Below, in pieces: positions 25,058 through 34,621 of a DNA stretch of 64,000 nucleotides. Location: NCBI RefSeq assembly GCF_026627505.1, contig NZ_JAPNLK010000014.1:61738-125737 (forward strand), read 5' to 3'. How positions within the stretch are numbered: the stretch's first letter is position 1; each line of letters starts with the position of its first letter. Made by a program: the position numbers and the translations under genes. This DNA comes from Streptomyces sp. H27-H5. GTDB taxonomy: Bacteria; Actinomycetota; Actinomycetes; Streptomycetales; Streptomycetaceae. The notes below the pieces were generated by a model. That model did not search any database. It worked only from the letters and a program-made list of their open reading frames with translations, and was not told the DNA's origin.

Positions 25058-26721
25058 CAGAACTCTCCCGAGGTCTTGTCGGGTCGCAGCCGCTCCAGCA
25101 CCAGCAGGGACACCGCGCACACCAGCATCAGAATCGTGCTCAGGGCCATCGCCTGCCCGTAGTTCAGTTCTCCGGCCCGCCCCAGCAGCCGCGCCACGGC
25201 CACCGGCAGCGTGGGGCTGTCGGCCCGGGCGATGAAGACGGTCGCCCCGAACTCGCCGAGCGACACGGCGAAGGCGAAACCGGCCGCGATCAGCAGGGCC
25301 CGCCGTACCAGCGGCAGGTCCACTTCCCGCCAGGCCCGCAGCGGCGAGGCACCGAGCACGCCGGCCGCCTCCCGCAACCGGCCGTCGACGGCGCGCAGCA
25401 CGGGCAGCATCGTCCGCACCACGAACGGCACTCCGACCAGGGCCTGCGCCAGGGGCACCAGGATCCACGAGGTGCGCAGGTCGAGCGGGGGCTCGTCCAG
25501 GGTGATCAGGAATCCGAAGCCGACCGTCACGGCGGACACGCCGAGCGGCAGCATCAGCAACGCGTCGAAGCCCCGTACGAACCGACCCGCGCGCCGGGTC
25601 AGCGCCGCGGCCGCGAGTCCCCCGATGAGCAGGGCGATGGCGGTGGCCGCCAGCGCGTACCGCAGGGAGTTCCCGATGGCCTCCAGCGGCGGGACCAGGA
25701 ACGTCCCGCCCCCCGCGCCCACGTCCGCCAACGCCCGGTAGAAGTCGAGGCCGTACCCGCCGGGGGCGTCGAAGGACCGTTCCACCAGGACGCCCAGCGG
25801 CAGCACGATCAGCAGCGCCACGGTCAGCAGCACCCCGCCCAACAGGGCGCGCTGCGCCACGCCCTTGGGCCGGTGCGCGGTCCGGGCCGGATCCACGAGC
25901 CGCAGGGCCGTCTCCCGCTTGCGCACGGTCCAGGCGTGCACGCACAGGATCAGCCCGACGGCGGCGAACTGGATCATCGTCAGCACGGCGGCCGTCGACA
26001 GGTCGAGCAACTGCGCGGTCTGCCGGTAGACCTCCACCTCCAGGGTGGCGTAGGACGGCCCGCCCAGGATCTGCACGACACCGAACGAGGTGAACGTGAA
26101 CAGGAAGACCATCAGCGAGGCGGCGGCCACGGCCGGCCCGAGCGCGGGCAGCGTCACCCGCCGCCAGGCCGCGAACCGGCCGGCGCCCAGCACCCGGGCG
26201 GCCTCTTCCTGCCGCGGGTCGAGCTGCGCCCAGAGTCCGCCCACCGTCCGTACGACGACGGCGTAGTTGAAGAAGACGTGGGCCAACAGGATCGCCCAGA
26301 CGGTGGTGTCGAGGCGGACGCCCCACGTCTCGTCCAGCAGTCCGTTGCGCCCGACCAGCGCGAGGAACGCCGTGCCGACCACCACGGTCGGCAGCACGAA
26401 CGGCACCGTGACCACCGCCCGCAGCAGTTGCTTGCCCGGGAACTCGAAGCGCGCGAAGACGTACGAGCCGGGGAGCGCGATCAGGAGCGTGAGCGCCGTC
26501 GACGCGACCGCCTGCCAGGTGGTGAACCACAGCACGTCGGCGATGTCGGGCCGGGCCAGTACCTCGCCGATCCGGCCGAACTGCCAGCCGTCGTCGGTCT
26601 TGAGTCCGCGCCCGACGATCGCGGCGACCGGATAGGCGAAGAACAGCCCGAAGAAGACGAGCGGGATCGCCATCAGGCCCAGCCTGACCAGCGTGGCCCG
26701 CGTCCCCTCCTTCGGGCTCAC
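25057..26721 (-). CDS. thiP: Thiamine ABC transporter permease (ThiP-type, two fused permease domains)
   Basis: A 554-residue protein with about twelve membrane helices in two permease domains, like ThiP and FbpB. Each half has an EAA loop: QEEAARVLGAGRFAAWRRVTLP in the first and REAAGVLGASPLRAWREVDLP in the second. GTG at 26721 lies 5 bp after the thiB stop. It forms the channel of the thiamine importer. Iron permeases share this fold, but the riboswitch upstream favours thiamine or a precursor. Confidence 0.9.
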   Translation of the reverse strand: MSPKEGTRATLVRLGLMAIPLVFFGLFFAYPVAAIVGRGLKTDDGWQFGRIGEVLARPDIADVLWFTTWQAVASTALTLLIALPGSYVFARFEFPGKQLLRAVVTVPFVLPTVVVGTAFLALVGRNGLLDETWGVRLDTTVWAILLAHVFFNYAVVVRTVGGLWAQLDPRQEEAARVLGAGRFAAWRRVTLPALGPAVAAASLMVFLFTFTSFGVVQILGGPSYATLEVEVYRQTAQLLDLSTAAVLTMIQFAAVGLILCVHAWTVRKRETALRLVDPARTAHRPKGVAQRALLGGVLLTVALLIVLPLGVLVERSFDAPGGYGLDFYRALADVGAGGGTFLVPPLEAIGNSLRYALAATAIALLIGGLAAAALTRRAGRFVRGFDALLMLPLGVSAVTVGFGFLITLDEPPLDLRTSWILVPLAQALVGVPFVVRTMLPVLRAVDGRLREAAGVLGASPLRAWREVDLPLVRRALLIAAGFAFAVSLGEFGATVFIARADSPTLPVAVARLLGRAGELNYGQAMALSTILMLVCAVSLLVLERLRPDKTSGEF

Positions 26722-26726
26722 CCGTC

Positions 26727-27830
26727 CTACTTCACGGCGAGCGAGGACCATGCCTTGACCCACTGCTCACGGTTCTTGGCGATGGTCTCCGGCGCGACGT
26801 TCTCCGGCTTCTCGATCACCACACCGTGCTTCGTGAAGAGCTCCGGCAGCGCCGCGTTCTTGACGACCGGGTTCACGAACATGTTCAGGGGCATGTCTTC
26901 CTGGAACTTCTTGCTGATCAGGAAGTCGAGGAGGGCCTTGCCCCCCTCCTCGTTCTTCGCGCCCTTCAGCAGGCCCGCGAACTCGATCTGGCGGAAGCAG
27001 GTGCCGGTGGAGACACCCGTCGGGGCCTCGGCCGGCTTCGGCTCGCCGTACAGCACCTCGACCGGCGGGCTGGAGGCGTAGGAGACGACCAGCGGGCGGT
27101 CGCCCTTGGCCTTCTTGCCGCCCGCGGAGCCGGAGAACCGCTCGTTGTAGGCCTGCTCCCAGCCGTCGACGACCTCGACGCCGTTGGCCTTCAGCTTGGT
27201 CCAGTAGTCCTTCCAGCCGTCCTCGCCGTACTTGCCGACGGAGGCGAGCAGGAATCCGAGACCGGGCGAGGAGGTCGCGGCGTTCTCGGTGACCAGCAGG
27301 TCCTTGTACTCCGGCTTGATCAGGTCGTCCAGCGTCTGCGGCGGGGCGATCTTCTTGTCGGCGAAGTACTTCTTGTCGTAGTTGACGCAGATGTCGCCGG
27401 AGTCGATCGGGGTGACCCGGTGCTCCTTGTCGAGCACGAACTCGGGCTTGACCTCCGCCAGGCCCTTGGCCTCGTACGCGGTGAAGATGCCGTTGTCGAG
27501 GGCGCGCGACAGGAGGGTGTTGTCCACGCCGAAGAAGACGTCGCCGCGCGGGGAGCCCTTCGTGAGGATCTCCTGGTTCAGGGCGGCGCCGGCGTCCCCG
27601 GACTTCAGCTTCTTGACCGTGTAGCCGCTCTGCTGCTCGAACTCCTTGAGGACCGCGTCGCTGACGTTGAAGGAGTCGTGGGAGACGAGCGTGACGGTCT
27701 TGGACTTGGGGGCGTCGCTCGCGCCCGCCGACGGCTTGTCCTTGGTCCCGCCGTCGCCGCAGGCGCTGAGGGTGCCGACGCCGAGCGCAGCCACGAGCGC
27801 GAGGCCCGCGTACTTCCTGGTGGTGCTCAC
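26727..27830 (-). CDS. thiB: Thiamine-binding lipoprotein (ThiB-type)
   Basis: A 367-residue binding protein of the ThiB/TbpA family. The signal sequence ends in a lipobox LSACG (Cys24). The mature part has TVTLVSHDSFNVSDAVLKEF and SGDAGAALNQEILTKGSPRGDVFFG, close to the ThiB pattern with LVTENAATSSPGLGFLLA and SYASSPPVEV. GTG at 27830 has AGGAGG at 27840-27845. The gene follows a TPP riboswitch, a terminator hairpin and a hairpin that includes the ribosome site, so it is expected to be off when thiamine pyrophosphate is plentiful. Confidence 0.92.
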   Translation of the reverse strand: MSTTRKYAGLALVAALGVGTLSACGDGGTKDKPSAGASDAPKSKTVTLVSHDSFNVSDAVLKEFEQQSGYTVKKLKSGDAGAALNQEILTKGSPRGDVFFGVDNTLLSRALDNGIFTAYEAKGLAEVKPEFVLDKEHRVTPIDSGDICVNYDKKYFADKKIAPPQTLDDLIKPEYKDLLVTENAATSSPGLGFLLASVGKYGEDGWKDYWTKLKANGVEVVDGWEQAYNERFSGSAGGKKAKGDRPLVVSYASSPPVEVLYGEPKPAEAPTGVSTGTCFRQIEFAGLLKGAKNEEGGKALLDFLISKKFQEDMPLNMFVNPVVKNAALPELFTKHGVVIEKPENVAPETIAKNREQWVKAWSSLAVK

Positions 27831-27839
27831 TGGTGAATT

Positions 27840-27859
27840 CCTCCTGGGATGTCCAGGAG
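27840..27859 (-). promoter_or_regulatory. Hairpin covering the thiB ribosome binding site
   Basis: On the minus strand CTCCTGG (27853-27859) can pair with CCAGGAG (27841-27847), and the thiB AGGAGG (27840-27845) lies in the second arm. If formed it would hide the ribosome site. It may add translational control to the riboswitch. Confidence 0.5.
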
Positions 27860-27867
27860 AAGACGCG

Positions 27868-27907
27868 GCCCTGCCCGGCGCTCTGTGGAGCGGACGCCGG
27901 GCAGGGC
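27868..27907 (-). terminator. Riboswitch terminator/attenuator hairpin
   Basis: A perfect 13-bp stem, GCCCTGCCCGGCG (27868-27880) with CGCCGGGCAGGGC (27895-27907) as read on the plus strand, lies between the TPP aptamer and thiB. Its place fits a transcription terminator governed by the aptamer. Confidence 0.75.
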
Positions 27908-27926
27908 GCAACAGCTTGAGTGGTGA

Positions 27927-28018
27927 CCGAACTTCCTACCCCGAATGACCGGGGCGAGGTTCAGAGGGTCTGCGGTGACGGTTACCGCACTCTCAGCGCT
28001 GTGGCGCTCCCCTGTCGG
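27927..28018 (-). promoter_or_regulatory. TPP (thiamine pyrophosphate) riboswitch
   Basis: Read on the minus strand the conserved THI-box elements occur in order: ACAGGGGAGC, then GCTGAGAGTGCGG, ACCGCAGACCCTCTGAACCT, and finally GGTCATTCGGGGTAGGAAGT. These are the P2/P3 and P4/P5 core sequences of the TPP aptamer. It lies about 97 bp before the thiB start with a terminator hairpin in between, so binding of TPP should reduce thiBPQ expression. Confidence 0.95.
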
Positions 28019-28081
28019 AATATGAAATTTGTTCGGCCACAGAGTACCCCGTGGCCGAATGTGACCGGCTGGAAACGGAAC

Positions 28082-29194
28082 CTAGCGCTCCGAAGCGGCC
28101 AGCTGGCCGCACGCGCCGTCGATCTCCTGACCGCGGGTGTCCCGTACGGTCACCGGCACCCCGTGGCGGGCGATGGCCTCCACGAAGGCCTTCTCGTCCT
28201 CGGGACGCGAGGCCGTCCACTTCGAGCCGGGCGTCGGGTTCAGCGGGATCAGGTTGACGTGCACGCGCTTGCCCTTGAGGAGCTTGCCGAGCAGGTCACC
28301 ACGCCAGGCCTGGTCGTTGATGTCGCGGATCAGGGCGTACTCGATGGAGATGCGACGGCCGGACTTCTCCGCGTACTCCCAGGCGGCGCCCAGCACCTCG
28401 CGGACGTTCCAGCGGGTGTTCACGGGGACGAGGGTGTCGCGCAGTTCGTCGTCCGGAGCGTGCAGCGACACGGCGAGACGGCACTTGAAGCCCTCGTCGG
28501 CGAACCGCAGCATGGCCGGGACCAAACCGACGGTGGAAACGGTGATGCCGCGCTGGGACAGCCCCAGACCGTCGGGCTCCGGGTCGGTCAGCCGACGGAT
28601 GGCGCCGACGACCCGGTTGTAGTTGGCCAGCGGCTCGCCCATGCCCATGAAGACGATGTTGGACAGCCGCGCCGGCCCACCGGGGACCTCGCCGTCGCGC
28701 AGCGCGCGCATGCCGTCCACGATCTGGTGCACGATCTCGGCCGTGGACAGGTTGCGGTCCAGACCCGCCTGGCCGGTGGCGCAGAACGGGCAGTTCATCC
28801 CGCAGCCCGCCTGCGAGGAGATGCACATGGTGACCCGGTCCGGGTAGCGCATCAGCACGGACTCGACGAGCGTGCCGTCGTGCAGCTTCCACAGGGTCTT
28901 GCGCGTGGTGTCGTCATCGCACGAGATGTGCCGCAGGACGTTCATCAGGTCCGGCAGCAGCTCTTGGCGGAGCTTCTCCCGCGAGGCGGCCGGGATGTCC
29001 GTCCACTCCGCCGGGTCGTGCGCGTACCGCGCGAAGTAGTGCTGGGAGAGCTGCTTGGCCCGGAACGGCTTCTCGCCGATCGCGGCGACCGCCTCGCGGC
29101 GCTCGGCCGGGGTCATGTCGGCGAGGTGCCGGGGCGGCTTCTTCACCCCGCGAGGGGCGACGAAAGTGAGCTCTCCCGGAACAGGGCGGGCCAT
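28082..29194 (-). CDS. rlmN: Dual-specificity 23S rRNA/tRNA adenine C2-methyltransferase RlmN
   Basis: A 370-residue radical SAM enzyme. The cluster motif CGMNCPFC binds the 4Fe-4S centre and [49 protein letters not shown] and the C-terminal [16 protein letters not shown] give the RlmN signature, with the last Cys acting in the methyl transfer. It methylates A2503 of 23S rRNA and A37 of some tRNAs. ATG at 29194 has GAGGAG upstream. It lies 75 bp after cdsA. Confidence 0.95.
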   Translation of the reverse strand: MARPVPGELTFVAPRGVKKPPRHLADMTPAERREAVAAIGEKPFRAKQLSQHYFARYAHDPAEWTDIPAASREKLRQELLPDLMNVLRHISCDDDTTRKTLWKLHDGTLVESVLMRYPDRVTMCISSQAGCGMNCPFCATGQAGLDRNLSTAEIVHQIVDGMRALRDGEVPGGPARLSNIVFMGMGEPLANYNRVVGAIRRLTDPEPDGLGLSQRGITVSTVGLVPAMLRFADEGFKCRLAVSLHAPDDELRDTLVPVNTRWNVREVLGAAWEYAEKSGRRISIEYALIRDINDQAWRGDLLGKLLKGKRVHVNLIPLNPTPGSKWTASRPEDEKAFVEAIARHGVPVTVRDTRGQEIDGACGQLAASER

Positions 29195-29268
29195 GGCAGG
29201 TACTCCTCGTAAGACGAAAGGCGCGCCGCAGAAGCAGCACGCCTTTCAAGAGTAACCGGAGGCCGGTG

Positions 29269-30345
29269 TCAGCCGGTGCCGACGAAAGCGGCCAGCAGCA
29301 GCCACACCACCGGAGCGGTCGGCAGCAGGGAGTCGAGCCGGTCCATGATCCCGCCGTGTCCCGGGAGCAGGGTCCCCATGTCCTTGATGCCCAGGTCCCG
29401 CTTGATCATCGACTCGCCGAGGTCGCCCATCGTGGCACTGACCGCGACGGCCAGCCCCAGCAGCAGGCCCTGCCACCAGACCCCGCCGTCGACCAGGAAC
29501 TCCATGCACAGCGCGCCGGCCGCCATCGCGAAGGCCACCGCCCCGAAGAGCCCCTCCCGGGTCTTCCCGGGGCTGATGCGCGGCGCGAGCTTGGTCTTGC
29601 CGAAGCGCCAGCCCACCGCGTAGGCACCCGTGTCACTGACCACGGTCAGGACCAGGAACGTCACCACCCGCTGCGGACCGTCGTCGGCGGCGAGCAGCAT
29701 CGTGACGAAGGTCGCCAGGAAGGGTACGTAGAACGCCGCGAAGACACCCGCCGTGACGTCCTTGAGGTAGTCCTCGGGCGGCTCGGTCATCCGCCAGACC
29801 AGGACCGCGAGCGCGGTCAGGGCCATGGCGACCCAGGCTCCCTCGGCACCCCGGACGTACCCGGCGATGATCATGGCGGCGCCACCGACCGCGAGCGGGA
29901 CGAGCGGCGCCTTGATGCCCTTCTTCTCCTGGAGCCGGGAGGTGAGCTCCCACAACCCCACGACGACCGCGACGACGACGACGCCGACGAAGACCGCCTT
30001 GACGATGAAGAGGGAAGCGAAGATCACCGCACCGAGGCCGACGCCGACCCCTATGGCGGCACGCAGATCCCGCCCCGCACGCTTCTTCTGCGGTGGGGGC
30101 GAGGGGTCCTGCGGTGCCTGCGAGGGCGGAGGCGGGGGGCTGGGCATGGGCTCCTGCGGCGGCGTCTCGTCGCGGAAGAGGGGGCCGCCTGCGGCGGCGG
30201 CCCCCCGATCGCGTGCTTCCCGGTCGTCGAAGTCACGGCCGGCGGCATCGGGCACGATGGGCATGGGCCGAGTCTGCGGGCCCGCCTGCGCATCGTATGC
30301 GGGACCCGCCGGAACCGGCTCCGGCTGCCAGGAAGAGTCGTTCAT
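29269..30345 (-). CDS. cdsA: Phosphatidate cytidylyltransferase CdsA
   Basis: A 358-residue membrane enzyme making CDP-diacylglycerol from phosphatidate and CTP. An N-terminal Pro-rich cytoplasmic stretch of ~110 residues precedes about eight membrane helices, longer than the E. coli enzyme. SDTGAYAVGWRFGKTKLAP is a substrate-site segment and IKRDLGIKDMGTLLPGHGG with IMDRLDS is the CdsA signature. The ATG overlaps the frr stop by one base. It ends the rpsB-to-cdsA block. Confidence 0.94.
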   Translation of the reverse strand: MNDSSWQPEPVPAGPAYDAQAGPQTRPMPIVPDAAGRDFDDREARDRGAAAAGGPLFRDETPPQEPMPSPPPPPSQAPQDPSPPPQKKRAGRDLRAAIGVGVGLGAVIFASLFIVKAVFVGVVVVAVVVGLWELTSRLQEKKGIKAPLVPLAVGGAAMIIAGYVRGAEGAWVAMALTALAVLVWRMTEPPEDYLKDVTAGVFAAFYVPFLATFVTMLLAADDGPQRVVTFLVLTVVSDTGAYAVGWRFGKTKLAPRISPGKTREGLFGAVAFAMAAGALCMEFLVDGGVWWQGLLLGLAVAVSATMGDLGESMIKRDLGIKDMGTLLPGHGGIMDRLDSLLPTAPVVWLLLAAFVGTG

Positions 30346-30902
30346 CAGACTTCGAGGAGCTCGGCTTCCTTGTGCTTCAGCAGCTCGTCCACCTGCGCGA
30401 CGTACTTCGCGGTGGTGTCGTCGAGCTCCTTCTCGGCGCGGCGCACCTCGTCCTCGCCGGCTTCCTTGTCCTTGACGAGCTTGTCGAGGGCGTCCTTGGC
30501 CTTGCGACGCACGGCGCGGATGGAGACCTTGGAGTCCTCGGCCTTGGTGCGCGCGACCTTGACGTACTCCTTGCGGCGCTCCTGCGTCAGCTCGGGGAAG
30601 GTCACCCGGATGATGCGGCCGTCGTTGCTCGGGTTGACCCCGAGGTCGGAGTCGCGGATGGCCTGCTCGATGTTGCGCAGCGCGGACGCGTCGAAGGGCG
30701 TCACGACCGCCATGCGCGGCTCGGGCACCGCGAAGGAGGCGAGCTGGTTGATGGGCGTGATGGCGCCGTAGTACTCCGCCACGATCTTGTTGAACATCGC
30801 CGGGTGCGCACGTCCCGTGCGAATCGCGGCGAAGTCTTCCTTGGCGACGACGACGGCCTTCTCCATCTTCTCCTCGGCCTCGAGGAGGATTTCTTCGATC
30901 AC
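30345..30902 (-). CDS. frr: Ribosome recycling factor
   Basis: A 185-residue protein, the usual length, beginning [20 protein letters not shown] and carrying [39 protein letters not shown] and the C-terminal KEAELLEV. It dissociates post-termination ribosomes with EF-G. GTG at 30902 is chosen from the CAGGAG site 7 bases upstream and the family length; an upstream ATG would add five residues. It lies 85 bp after pyrH. Confidence 0.96.
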   Translation of the reverse strand: MIEEILLEAEEKMEKAVVVAKEDFAAIRTGRAHPAMFNKIVAEYYGAITPINQLASFAVPEPRMAVVTPFDASALRNIEQAIRDSDLGVNPSNDGRIIRVTFPELTQERRKEYVKVARTKAEDSKVSIRAVRRKAKDALDKLVKDKEAGEDEVRRAEKELDDTTAKYVAQVDELLKHKEAELLEV

Positions 30903-30987
30903 CACGTGCTCCTGCATGTCAGATATGGATGGTTCAGGCGGGCGGGGCGGGCCGGTCCGCAGCGTGCGTGGACCGGCGATGCGGAGG

Positions 30988-31767
30988 TCAGACCCGGGTG
31001 CCCTGGTCGCTCACGAGCGTGCCGATCTTCTCACCCTTGACGGCGCGGGCGATATTGCCCTCGGCGAGCAGTTCGAAGACCAGGATCGGCAGCTTGTTGT
31101 CGCGGCAGAGCGTGATCGCCGTGGCGTCGGCGACCTTGAGGTCCCGGGACAGCACCTCGCTGTACTCCAGCGCGTCGAACTTCACCGCGTCCGGATTGGC
31201 CTTCGGGTCGGAGTCGTAGACCCCGTCGACACCGTTCTTGCCCATGAGCAGGGCTTCGGCGTCGATCTCCAGGGCGCGCTGGGCCGCCGTGGTGTCGGTG
31301 GAGAAGTACGGCATGCCCATGCCGGCGCCGAAGATGACGACGCGCCCCTTCTCCAGGTGCCTCACGGCACGCAGCGGGATGTACGGCTCCGCGACCTGGC
31401 CCATGGTGATGGCGGTCTGGACGCGGCTGTCGATGCCTTCCTTCTCCAGGAAGTCCTGGAGGGCGAGGCAGTTCATGACGGTGCCGAGCATGCCCATGTA
31501 GTCGGACCGCGCACGGTCCATGCCACGCTGCTGCAGCTCGGCGCCGCGGAAGAAGTTGCCGCCGCCGATGACGATCGCGATCTCCGCGCCGTCTCGGACA
31601 ACGGCCGCGATCTCGCGGGCGATGGCGTGCACGACGTCAGGGTCGACACCCAGTCCGCCGCCGCCGGAGAAGGCCTCACCGGACAGCTTCAGCATGAAGC
31701 GCCGGCCCTTCTTCTCGTGGTCGCTCTTGTCGTCGGAAGCGGTGTGGGTGTCCACGCCCTGATTCAT
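30988..31767 (-). CDS. pyrH: Uridylate kinase
   Basis: A 259-residue amino acid kinase-fold enzyme that phosphorylates UMP to UDP. Motifs are [54 protein letters not shown] and [16 protein letters not shown] short N-terminal extension (residues 1-20) is typical of Streptomyces. ATG at 31767 has AGGAGA upstream. A hairpin lies between tsf and pyrH, which may reduce read-through into pyrH. Confidence 0.96.
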   Translation of the reverse strand: MNQGVDTHTASDDKSDHEKKGRRFMLKLSGEAFSGGGGLGVDPDVVHAIAREIAAVVRDGAEIAIVIGGGNFFRGAELQQRGMDRARSDYMGMLGTVMNCLALQDFLEKEGIDSRVQTAITMGQVAEPYIPLRAVRHLEKGRVVIFGAGMGMPYFSTDTTAAQRALEIDAEALLMGKNGVDGVYDSDPKANPDAVKFDALEYSEVLSRDLKVADATAITLCRDNKLPILVFELLAEGNIARAVKGEKIGTLVSDQGTRV

Positions 31768-31794
31768 GGAGATCTCCTCGTGCACATACGAAGA

Positions 31795-31841
31795 AGGCCA
31801 TTGCCGGTGGGTCCTCGCGGTTCCCTCTACGGCAATGGCCT
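31795..31841. terminator. Hairpin between tsf and pyrH
   Basis: AGGCCATTGCCG (31795-31806) and CGGCAATGGCCT (31830-31841) form a perfect 12-bp stem in the 162-bp gap between tsf and pyrH. It probably ends most rpsB-tsf transcripts. Confidence 0.8.
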
Positions 31842-31929
31842 CCTCGTCAGATCTGCGGTCGTCCTGCGCAAGCGTGGACGACTGCTTCAGACCCTACCGG
31901 GGTCCGGTGTCCGTCGCGTACGGACGGAC

Positions 31930-32766
31930 TCAGATGCCGACCTTGATGCGGCTGAAGCGCACCAGGGTGACACCGGCCTCGTCCAGAACCTTCTGGACGG
32001 ACTTCTTGTTGTCCAGCGCGTACGGCTGGCCGAGCAGGGTGGCTTCCTTGAAGAAGCCGTTGACGCGACCCTCGACGATCTTGGCGATGGCAGCCTCGGG
32101 CTTGCCCTCCGCACGGGTGATCTCCTCGGCGACGCGACGCTCGGACTCGACCTTCTCGGCCGGCACGTCTTCCTTGGCGAGGTACTGCGGGGCGAACGCG
32201 GCGATGTGCTGCGCGACGCCGCGAGCGACCTCGGCGTTCTCCTTGTCGAGCTCGACAAGGACGCCGATCTGGAACGGCAGGTCGGGCATCGTGCGGTGCA
32301 TGTACGCCGAGACGTAACCGCCGGTGAACTGCGCGAAGCGGTCCAGGACGATCTTCTCGCCGAGGTTGGCGTTGGCCTCGTCCACGAACGCCTGGACGGT
32401 CTTGCCGGGAGCGATCTCGGACGCGAGCAGCGCCTCGAGGTCGGCCGGGGACGTCGCGGCGATGTGGGCGGCCAGCTCGTTGGTGACGGCCTGGAACTTG
32501 TCGCCCTTGGCGACGAAGTCCGTCTCGCACTTCAGCTCGACGAGGACACCGGAGGTGTTGTCGTCGGCGATCAGGGAGGCGACGGCACCGTTCTCGGCAG
32601 AACGGCCCTCGCGCTTGGCGACGCCCTTCTGACCCTTGATGCGGAGCGCCTCGATGGCCTTGTCGACGTCGCCGTCGGACTCGACCAGTGCGTTCTTGCA
32701 GTCCATCATGCCGACGCCGGTGAGCTCGCGGAGCTTCTTGACGTCAGCGGCGGTGTAGTTCGCCAT
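31930..32766 (-). CDS. tsf: Translation elongation factor Ts
   Basis: A 278-residue nucleotide-exchange factor for EF-Tu. It starts MANYTAADVKKLRELTGVGM with MDCKNALVESDGD, the UBA-like N-terminal domain, followed by SLIADDNTSGVLVELKCETD and FVAKGDKFQ of the core. The C terminus DEAGVTLVRFSRIKVGI is also typical. It follows rpsB by 135 bp in the standard order. Confidence 0.97.
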   Translation of the reverse strand: MANYTAADVKKLRELTGVGMMDCKNALVESDGDVDKAIEALRIKGQKGVAKREGRSAENGAVASLIADDNTSGVLVELKCETDFVAKGDKFQAVTNELAAHIAATSPADLEALLASEIAPGKTVQAFVDEANANLGEKIVLDRFAQFTGGYVSAYMHRTMPDLPFQIGVLVELDKENAEVARGVAQHIAAFAPQYLAKEDVPAEKVESERRVAEEITRAEGKPEAAIAKIVEGRVNGFFKEATLLGQPYALDNKKSVQKVLDEAGVTLVRFSRIKVGI

Positions 32767-32901
32767 GAGTCTGTGATTCTCTCTCGAAGTCGTAGATCTA
32801 CGGGTGAACGGCGGAGGAGTCGCGCTTGTGGCGCGGCTCCCCCGCCGTCATCGTCCGTGCTGCGAGTGCCCGGCGCGTGAACGCCGGGCGCTCTCAGTGG
32901 G

Positions 32902-33855
32902 TCAGGCCTGCTCGGCGTCGGCGGCCGGGGCCTCGACAGCCTCGGCGTCGGCGGCCGGGGCCTCGACAGCCTCGGCGTCGGCGGCCGGGGCCTCGGCGGC
33001 CGGAGCCTCGACGGCCTCGGCAGCGGGGGCCTCGGCAGCGGCCTCGGCCGGAGCGGCCTCGGCGTCGTCAGCCTTCTTCTCGCCCTCGAGGAGGTCGCGC
33101 TCCCACTCGGCGAGCGGCTCGGCGGCGGCCTTCTCGCCCGGCTTCGAGTCGCCGGTCGCAGCGCCGGAGCGGGCGATGAGGCCCTCGGCGACGGCGTCGG
33201 CGATCACGCGGGTGAGCAGGGTGACGGAGCGGATCGCGTCGTCGTTGCCCGGGATCTTGTAGTCGACCTCGTCGGGGTCGCAGTTGGTGTCGAGGATCGC
33301 GACGACCGGGATGTGGAGCTTGCGCGCCTCACCGACGGCGATGTGCTCCTTCTTGGTGTCGACGATCCAGACGGCGCTGGGAACCTTCGACATCTCACGG
33401 ATACCACCGAGGGTCTTCTCCAGCTTGATCTTCTCGCGAGAGAGGACCAGGAGCTCCTTCTTGGTGAGACCCGAGGCCGCGACGTCCTCGAAGTCGATCG
33501 CCTCAAGCTCCTTCAGACGCTGAAGGCGCTTGTAGACGGTCGAGAAGTTGGTGAGCATGCCACCCAGCCACCGCTGGTTGACGTACGGCATGCCGACGCG
33601 GGTCGCCTGCTCGGCGATGGCTTCCTGAGCCTGCTTCTTGGTACCGACGAACATGATGGAGCCACCGTGCGCGACGGTCTCCTTCACGAACTCGTAGGCG
33701 CGGTCGATGTACGACAGCGACTGGAGCAGGTCGATGATGTAGATGCCGTTGCGCTCCGTGAAGATGAAGCGCTTCATCTTCGGGTTCCAGCGGCGGGTCT
33801 GGTGACCGAAGTGGACGCCGCTTTCCAGCAGCTCCCGCATCGTTACGACGGCCAT
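32902..33855 (-). CDS. rpsB: 30S ribosomal protein S2 with repetitive acidic tail
   Basis: A 317-residue S2. The core (about residues 1-255) begins [20 protein letters not shown] and has [30 protein letters not shown] and [20 protein letters not shown]. The last ~60 residues are an Ala/Glu/Pro-rich tail built from repeats of [10 protein letters not shown], encoded by exact 30-bp DNA repeats. S2 in many bacteria ends near residue 240-260, so this tail is an actinobacterial extension; the repeat number probably varies between strains. The ATG at 33855 is the family start. Confidence 0.97.
   Translation of the reverse strand: MAVVTMRELLESGVHFGHQTRRWNPKMKRFIFTERNGIYIIDLLQSLSYIDRAYEFVKETVAHGGSIMFVGTKKQAQEAIAEQATRVGMPYVNQRWLGGMLTNFSTVYKRLQRLKELEAIDFEDVAASGLTKKELLVLSREKIKLEKTLGGIREMSKVPSAVWIVDTKKEHIAVGEARKLHIPVVAILDTNCDPDEVDYKIPGNDDAIRSVTLLTRVIADAVAEGLIARSGAATGDSKPGEKAAAEPLAEWERDLLEGEKKADDAEAAPAEAAAEAPAAEAVEAPAAEAPAADAEAVEAPAADAEAVEAPAADAEQA
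32911..33000. repeat. Three 30-bp tandem repeats in the rpsB tail
   Basis: Units at 32911-32940 and 32941-32970 are identical (CTCGGCGTCGGCGGCCGGGG with CCTCGACAGC); the third (32971-33000) differs only at its end. Each encodes ten residues of the S2 tail, so copy-number change keeps the frame. Confidence 0.85.
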
Positions 33856-34106
33856 GGCCATCTCCTTGTTTTCTCGGTTTGGTTCCTGACGCCCCGCCGC
33901 GCCCTGCCCCCTGAGAGGGGACCGAGAGACGCTTTCACGTGGCCTGACCGGCCGGTGCTGGGGCGTGCGAAGTCGACCCGGTGACCCGGATCGCCACAAG
34001 AAGTGTACGGGACTCGGCGGTATGCCGGGTGACGCGATTGTCCACACCGGCCCGGCCGTCCACAGGCCCCGGCGGGGCCGGTGGGGAGCGCGGCACGCTG
34101 GCCCGT

Positions 34107-34568
34107 ATGACGACACTGCTGCTGACACTGCTGCTCGCGCTGTCCCAGGCGTTCACCTCGGGAGTGCGCCCGCTGCCGCCCCCGCTGGTCGTGGCCCGCT
34201 GGTGGGACCCGCCCCCGACCCCGTACGCCGCCGGACACCGGGGCGTGGACCTGGCGGCGCCGGTGGGCGCGGAGATCAGGGCGCCGGGCCCCGGTCGGGT
34301 CCACCACGCGGGGCCGGTGGCGGGGCGGGGAGTCCTCTCGCTCACGCTCCCGGGCGGGCTGCGCACGACGTACGAGCCGGTCCGCCCGCTCGTCGTCGAG
34401 GGCGAGGAGGTCGTGGCGGGGCAGGTGGTGGCGGTCCTCACCGAGGGCGCGCACTGTCCGCGGCCCTGCCTGCACTGGGGTCTCCTGGCCGGCGAGACCT
34501 ACCTCAACCCCCTGGGGCTGCTCCCCCGCCCGACCCCCCGGCTGCTTCCCGGTCCCGGTCGGCAGTGA
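34107..34568 (+). CDS. Secreted M23-family metallopeptidase-like protein
   Basis: A 153-residue protein with a signal peptide ([18 protein letters not shown]) and a LytM/M23 domain. [11 protein letters not shown] gives the HxxxD metal motif and [16 protein letters not shown] gives the HxG motif. It would cleave peptidoglycan peptides outside the membrane. One substitution is notable: the second motif is HWG, a permitted variant. ATG at 34107 is chosen for the signal peptide. It is divergent from rpsB across about 250 bp that holds both promoters but no further gene. Confidence 0.85.
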   Translation: MTTLLLTLLLALSQAFTSGVRPLPPPLVVARWWDPPPTPYAAGHRGVDLAAPVGAEIRAPGPGRVHHAGPVAGRGVLSLTLPGGLRTTYEPVRPLVVEGEEVVAGQVVAVLTEGAHCPRPCLHWGLLAGETYLNPLGLLPRPTPRLLPGPGRQ

Positions 34569-34621
34569 CGCTCCGGCGGTGACGTGCCGGCCGCGACCGG
34601 GGGTCGCGCGCCCGCAGGGTC

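Noticed and set aside
24032..27830. Iron (FbpABC-type) transporter
   Set aside because: The fold allows it, but the TPP riboswitch upstream and the ThiB-like pattern of the binding protein favour thiamine.
32911..33000. Mobile element or recombination repeat at the rpsB end
   Set aside because: The repeats keep the S2 reading frame and end before the stop. They are explained as coding repeats of the tail.
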